A stretch of DNA of 64,000 bases. It comes from Capilliphycus robustus (GTDB lineage Bacteria; Cyanobacteriota; Cyanobacteriia; Cyanobacteriales; Microcoleaceae). The DNA lies in assembly GCF_034932365.1 (NCBI RefSeq), contig NZ_JAYGHR010000003.1:62001-126000 (forward strand). The letters run 5' to 3'. Below, one piece after another: positions 62,180-64,000 of this stretch (its first letter is position 1; each line of letters starts with the position of its first letter). The position numbers were made by a program, and so were the translations under genes. The notes below the pieces were generated by a model. That model had not been told where the DNA came from, did not search any database, and saw only the letters and a list, made by a program, of their open reading frames with translations.

Positions 62180-63388
62180 TCAAGTTTGCTTGAGGCTGAA
62201 TAACAAAAATTCTGTCGTTTCACTGTCATTCTCACTCATTAACAGTAAACTCTGACTACCATCGGTTAAACGTGGTCCTAATGTCATACTGGTGAGAGGA
62301 TGGAGGGGAATGTTGAGTTGCTTGAAGTCAAATAACAGTTTTTTCCGCATGGGTTGAACTTTTCCCAATTGTCCGCGTAAACTGGCTATTCTAGAGGTAT
62401 CGGTGGCATCTCCAGTGAACACTTGATAAATTTGACTCGAGGAGGGCGATCGCTCTAAACTGAGAAAGTAACCGCCTTGATTGAGTGCAACAATATCTGC
62501 TAACTGATGAGGTGAGGTTTCATCTGTTTCTAAGGGATAAAGATTTTCGGAGACGAGAAAAGATGCGCGATCGGCGATAACATAATGTAAGATTCGCAGT
62601 TTTGTTGCTGTATTAATATCAGTATCTTGAACTAAGGGTGCTGCGGTGGTCACAAATAACCGAAACGGATCTTTTCCACCCGGACTAAAGCCATCCGGTG
62701 CAATACTCATCGATTTAAACCCCAAGTTGGCTTGAATTCCTTGTTGTTGTTTTTCGTCTTCAATTGTAGGAATATAACTCGGCGGAATGGGAACGGTATT
62801 GCGAAGTTTTCCGGTTTGGAGATCAAATTCTCCAATCAAGGGTAAAGTCTGATTGTCTTCGAGATTTTCTAGGGCGATAAATACTGAGTTTCGGGGGGAA
62901 AAGGTGAGGCTTTCGAGGTGAGTTGTTGTTGGGGGCAGAGGTAAACCCGACTGATCTTTGAGAATTGTTTCATTTTCGATATTTACCTGATTTAAGGTAA
63001 TCTGATCTTCTGAGGATAAATCAAATTTTAGCGTGTAAAATTCTGGGGCATTTTCAGCCAAAGCATAGAAATGTGTTCCCGGTGTTGTACTATCGCTATA
63101 GCCGGGAAGTTCGTAGGTAATGGCAGATAGATGACTAATAGAATTATTATTAAATTCGCTAGGTTTAGGGAGTGAATATTCTCCTAAAAAGTCTAGGGAG
63201 AAGTCGAGAAATATTCGATCTTCTGCGGAAACTTGAGGTAACGCGCAGGAGGTTAGGAGCGTTAAGAGTAAAATCATCGATCCCACAGACTGAAAGAGAC
63301 GATGATGCCATTGACGCTGAATCACCTGGTGTTGTGATGCAGTGGGTTTGATGTTGTTGTGTTTGTTCACGATGCTTTTCTCAACCAT
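62180..63388 (-). CDS. Lipoprotein with esterase-like phytase domain
   Basis: 402 residues. A basic N-terminus, a hydrophobic core and lipobox LLTSC (Cys about 48) show a lipoprotein. The rest has beta-propeller-like repeats matching the 'esterase-like activity of phytase' family: LSAITYELPGYSD, HLESLTFSPRNSVFIALEN, LGFKSMSIAPDGFSP, DIVALNQGGYFLSLERS and HPLTSMTLGPRL. Function within the family is unproven. It is cotranscribed-looking with cpcT only by orientation (39-base gap upstream of cpcT's stop side is downstream), so linkage is uncertain. First start ATG at 63388. Confidence 0.85.
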   Translation of the reverse strand: MVEKSIVNKHNNIKPTASQHQVIQRQWHHRLFQSVGSMILLLTLLTSCALPQVSAEDRIFLDFSLDFLGEYSLPKPSEFNNNSISHLSAITYELPGYSDSTTPGTHFYALAENAPEFYTLKFDLSSEDQITLNQVNIENETILKDQSGLPLPPTTTHLESLTFSPRNSVFIALENLEDNQTLPLIGEFDLQTGKLRNTVPIPPSYIPTIEDEKQQQGIQANLGFKSMSIAPDGFSPGGKDPFRLFVTTAAPLVQDTDINTATKLRILHYVIADRASFLVSENLYPLETDETSPHQLADIVALNQGGYFLSLERSPSSSQIYQVFTGDATDTSRIASLRGQLGKVQPMRKKLLFDFKQLNIPLHPLTSMTLGPRLTDGSQSLLLMSENDSETTEFLLFSLKQT

Positions 63389-63706
63389 CGCTGATATTAT
63401 CCCATGCTTTCGCTTAGGCGTGGGAACACTGTTGAAATAAACTTCCCGGCTGCGATCGCCGATGGGGATTTTTTGTCGAAGTTCAACCTTGCCTTAAGTT
63501 CTCGTTTGTGCCAGAATCTATTGCAGTCTGGGCGGTTTGGCTTCTGTGATCTGTTGTGAACAAATCCGCTTTCGTCGCCGTCATCTTAAAATAGGTGACA
63601 ATATGCCTAAATTGTACCCTATTGACAGTATAAACCATTTTTTCAGATTTTTACTGTTAAATTTAGACAATTTTTAGGAAATCAATTGATTGCTTGATAG
63701 AATTCT
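63389..63706. other. Divergent intergenic region
   Basis: 318 bases between the phytase-like lipoprotein and the last gene. One HIP1-like site (GCGATCGCC at 63453) and a TTGACA at 63622-63627 with a poor -10 (AGATTT). No gene seen. Confidence 0.4.
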
Positions 63707-64000
63707 ATGACAGGTAACATAACGCGAATTTGGTGCATTGTATTTTTGACGCTAATCAGTGTAATACTCGGGATAAACAGTAGCAGTTTAACCGCTTTTG
63801 CTCAAGATGAAAACAACCCTGAAGCAGAAGAAAATACTCAAGTTCTTGATGAATTTTCACCCAGTCCTTTAGAAAGTACCGAACCTGATCCGTTATTACC
63901 GAATCCTCCACCTGTTGGAGAACTATTGAGTGAAACACAACAGGAAAAACTGGCACCTGAATTAGATAAACTGAATGCAGAAGCGTTACTTTTACTCGAA
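63707..64000 (+). CDS. Exported protein, 3' end outside window (probable TPR-type)
   Basis: The ATG at 63707 opens a frame that runs to the last base (98 codons). A signal peptide (IWCIVFLTLISVILGI, cleavage near AFA/Q) is followed by an acidic Pro-rich linker (EFSPSPLESTEPDPLLPNPP) and a helix KLAPELDKLNAEALLLLE. This layout precedes tetratricopeptide repeats in several cyanobacterial exported proteins, so a TPR protein is likely, but the repeats themselves are beyond the window. Confidence 0.7.
   Translation, partial: MTGNITRIWCIVFLTLISVILGINSSSLTAFAQDENNPEAEENTQVLDEFSPSPLESTEPDPLLPNPPPVGELLSETQQEKLAPELDKLNAEALLLLE

Noticed and set aside
63756..63956. 66-codon minus-strand frame at the right edge
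   Set aside because: Opposite strand of the exported protein at 63707; the plus frame has the signal peptide.
1..64000. tRNA, rRNA and integrase attachment sites
   Set aside because: Intergenic regions were read for cloverleaf patterns and tRNA 3' ends; none was convincing, so no integrative-element boundaries are claimed.

Overview
This window comes from a cyanobacterium, most likely a filamentous Oscillatoriales-type genome (Lyngbya/Limnoraphis/Planktothrix-like; the genus is inference). The reasons are: the H subunit of magnesium chelatase (chlH), a CpcT-type phycobiliprotein lyase, UDP-sulfoquinovose synthase (sqdB), a cyanobacterial-type PEP carboxylase, a LabA-like NYN protein, many GCGATCGC (HIP1) sites, and abundant intergenic palindromic repeats. 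Most of the window is chromosomal housekeeping and conserved cyanobacterial genes, interrupted by TnpB-type transposon material.

Layout. 1-2.9 kb: a 5'-cut TnpB gene with its right end, an EF-hand-like surface protein directly behind it, hisB, then a decayed TnpB derivative inserted against an ISL3-like transposase remnant. 3-11 kb: secreted and membrane conserved proteins, a subtilase with a membrane C-terminus, a TetR/Coq4 pair with matching operator palindromes, and a coupled TIGR02587/TIGR02588 pair. 11.5-14.7 kb: an alanine/glycine:cation symporter, Dps and a rhomboid protease. 14.8-17.3 kb: two Uma2 genes, a frameshifted hicB and a PEP-CTERM protein. 17.4-26.2 kb: chlH, a large TPR-CHAT protein and an acyl-CoA-dehydrogenase-like protein. 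26.3-31.8 kb (the most accessory part): a palindromic repeat array, a CopG-like/HNH pair, and a three-part metallophosphoesterase divergently arranged with a STAND (NB-ARC) NTPase over a repeat-rich intergenic region. 32-43.8 kb: a zinc metalloprotease, a DUF1574 SGNH-like protein, PEP carboxylase and a YbjN-like protein. 43.8-51 kb: a divergent PEP-synthase-like enzyme, a dipeptide epimerase, a diguanylate cyclase and a PhoD-like phosphatase with four exoprotein repeats. 51-59.8 kb: a methyltransferase, a full-length TnpB element with inverted ends, an alpha/beta hydrolase plus acyltransferase pair resembling a split phytyl ester synthase, metG, a LabA-like gene, lptC and a nested TnpB remnant. 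59.9-64 kb: a GC-rich palindrome, sqdB, cpcT, a phytase-like lipoprotein and the start of an exported protein.

The best candidates for something new are (i) the divergent metallophosphoesterase / NB-ARC locus at 27.8-31.8 kb, which has a conflict- or defence-system look, and (ii) the TetR-Coq4 pair, whose control sites can be read directly from the DNA. No tRNA, rRNA or CRISPR array was recognised.
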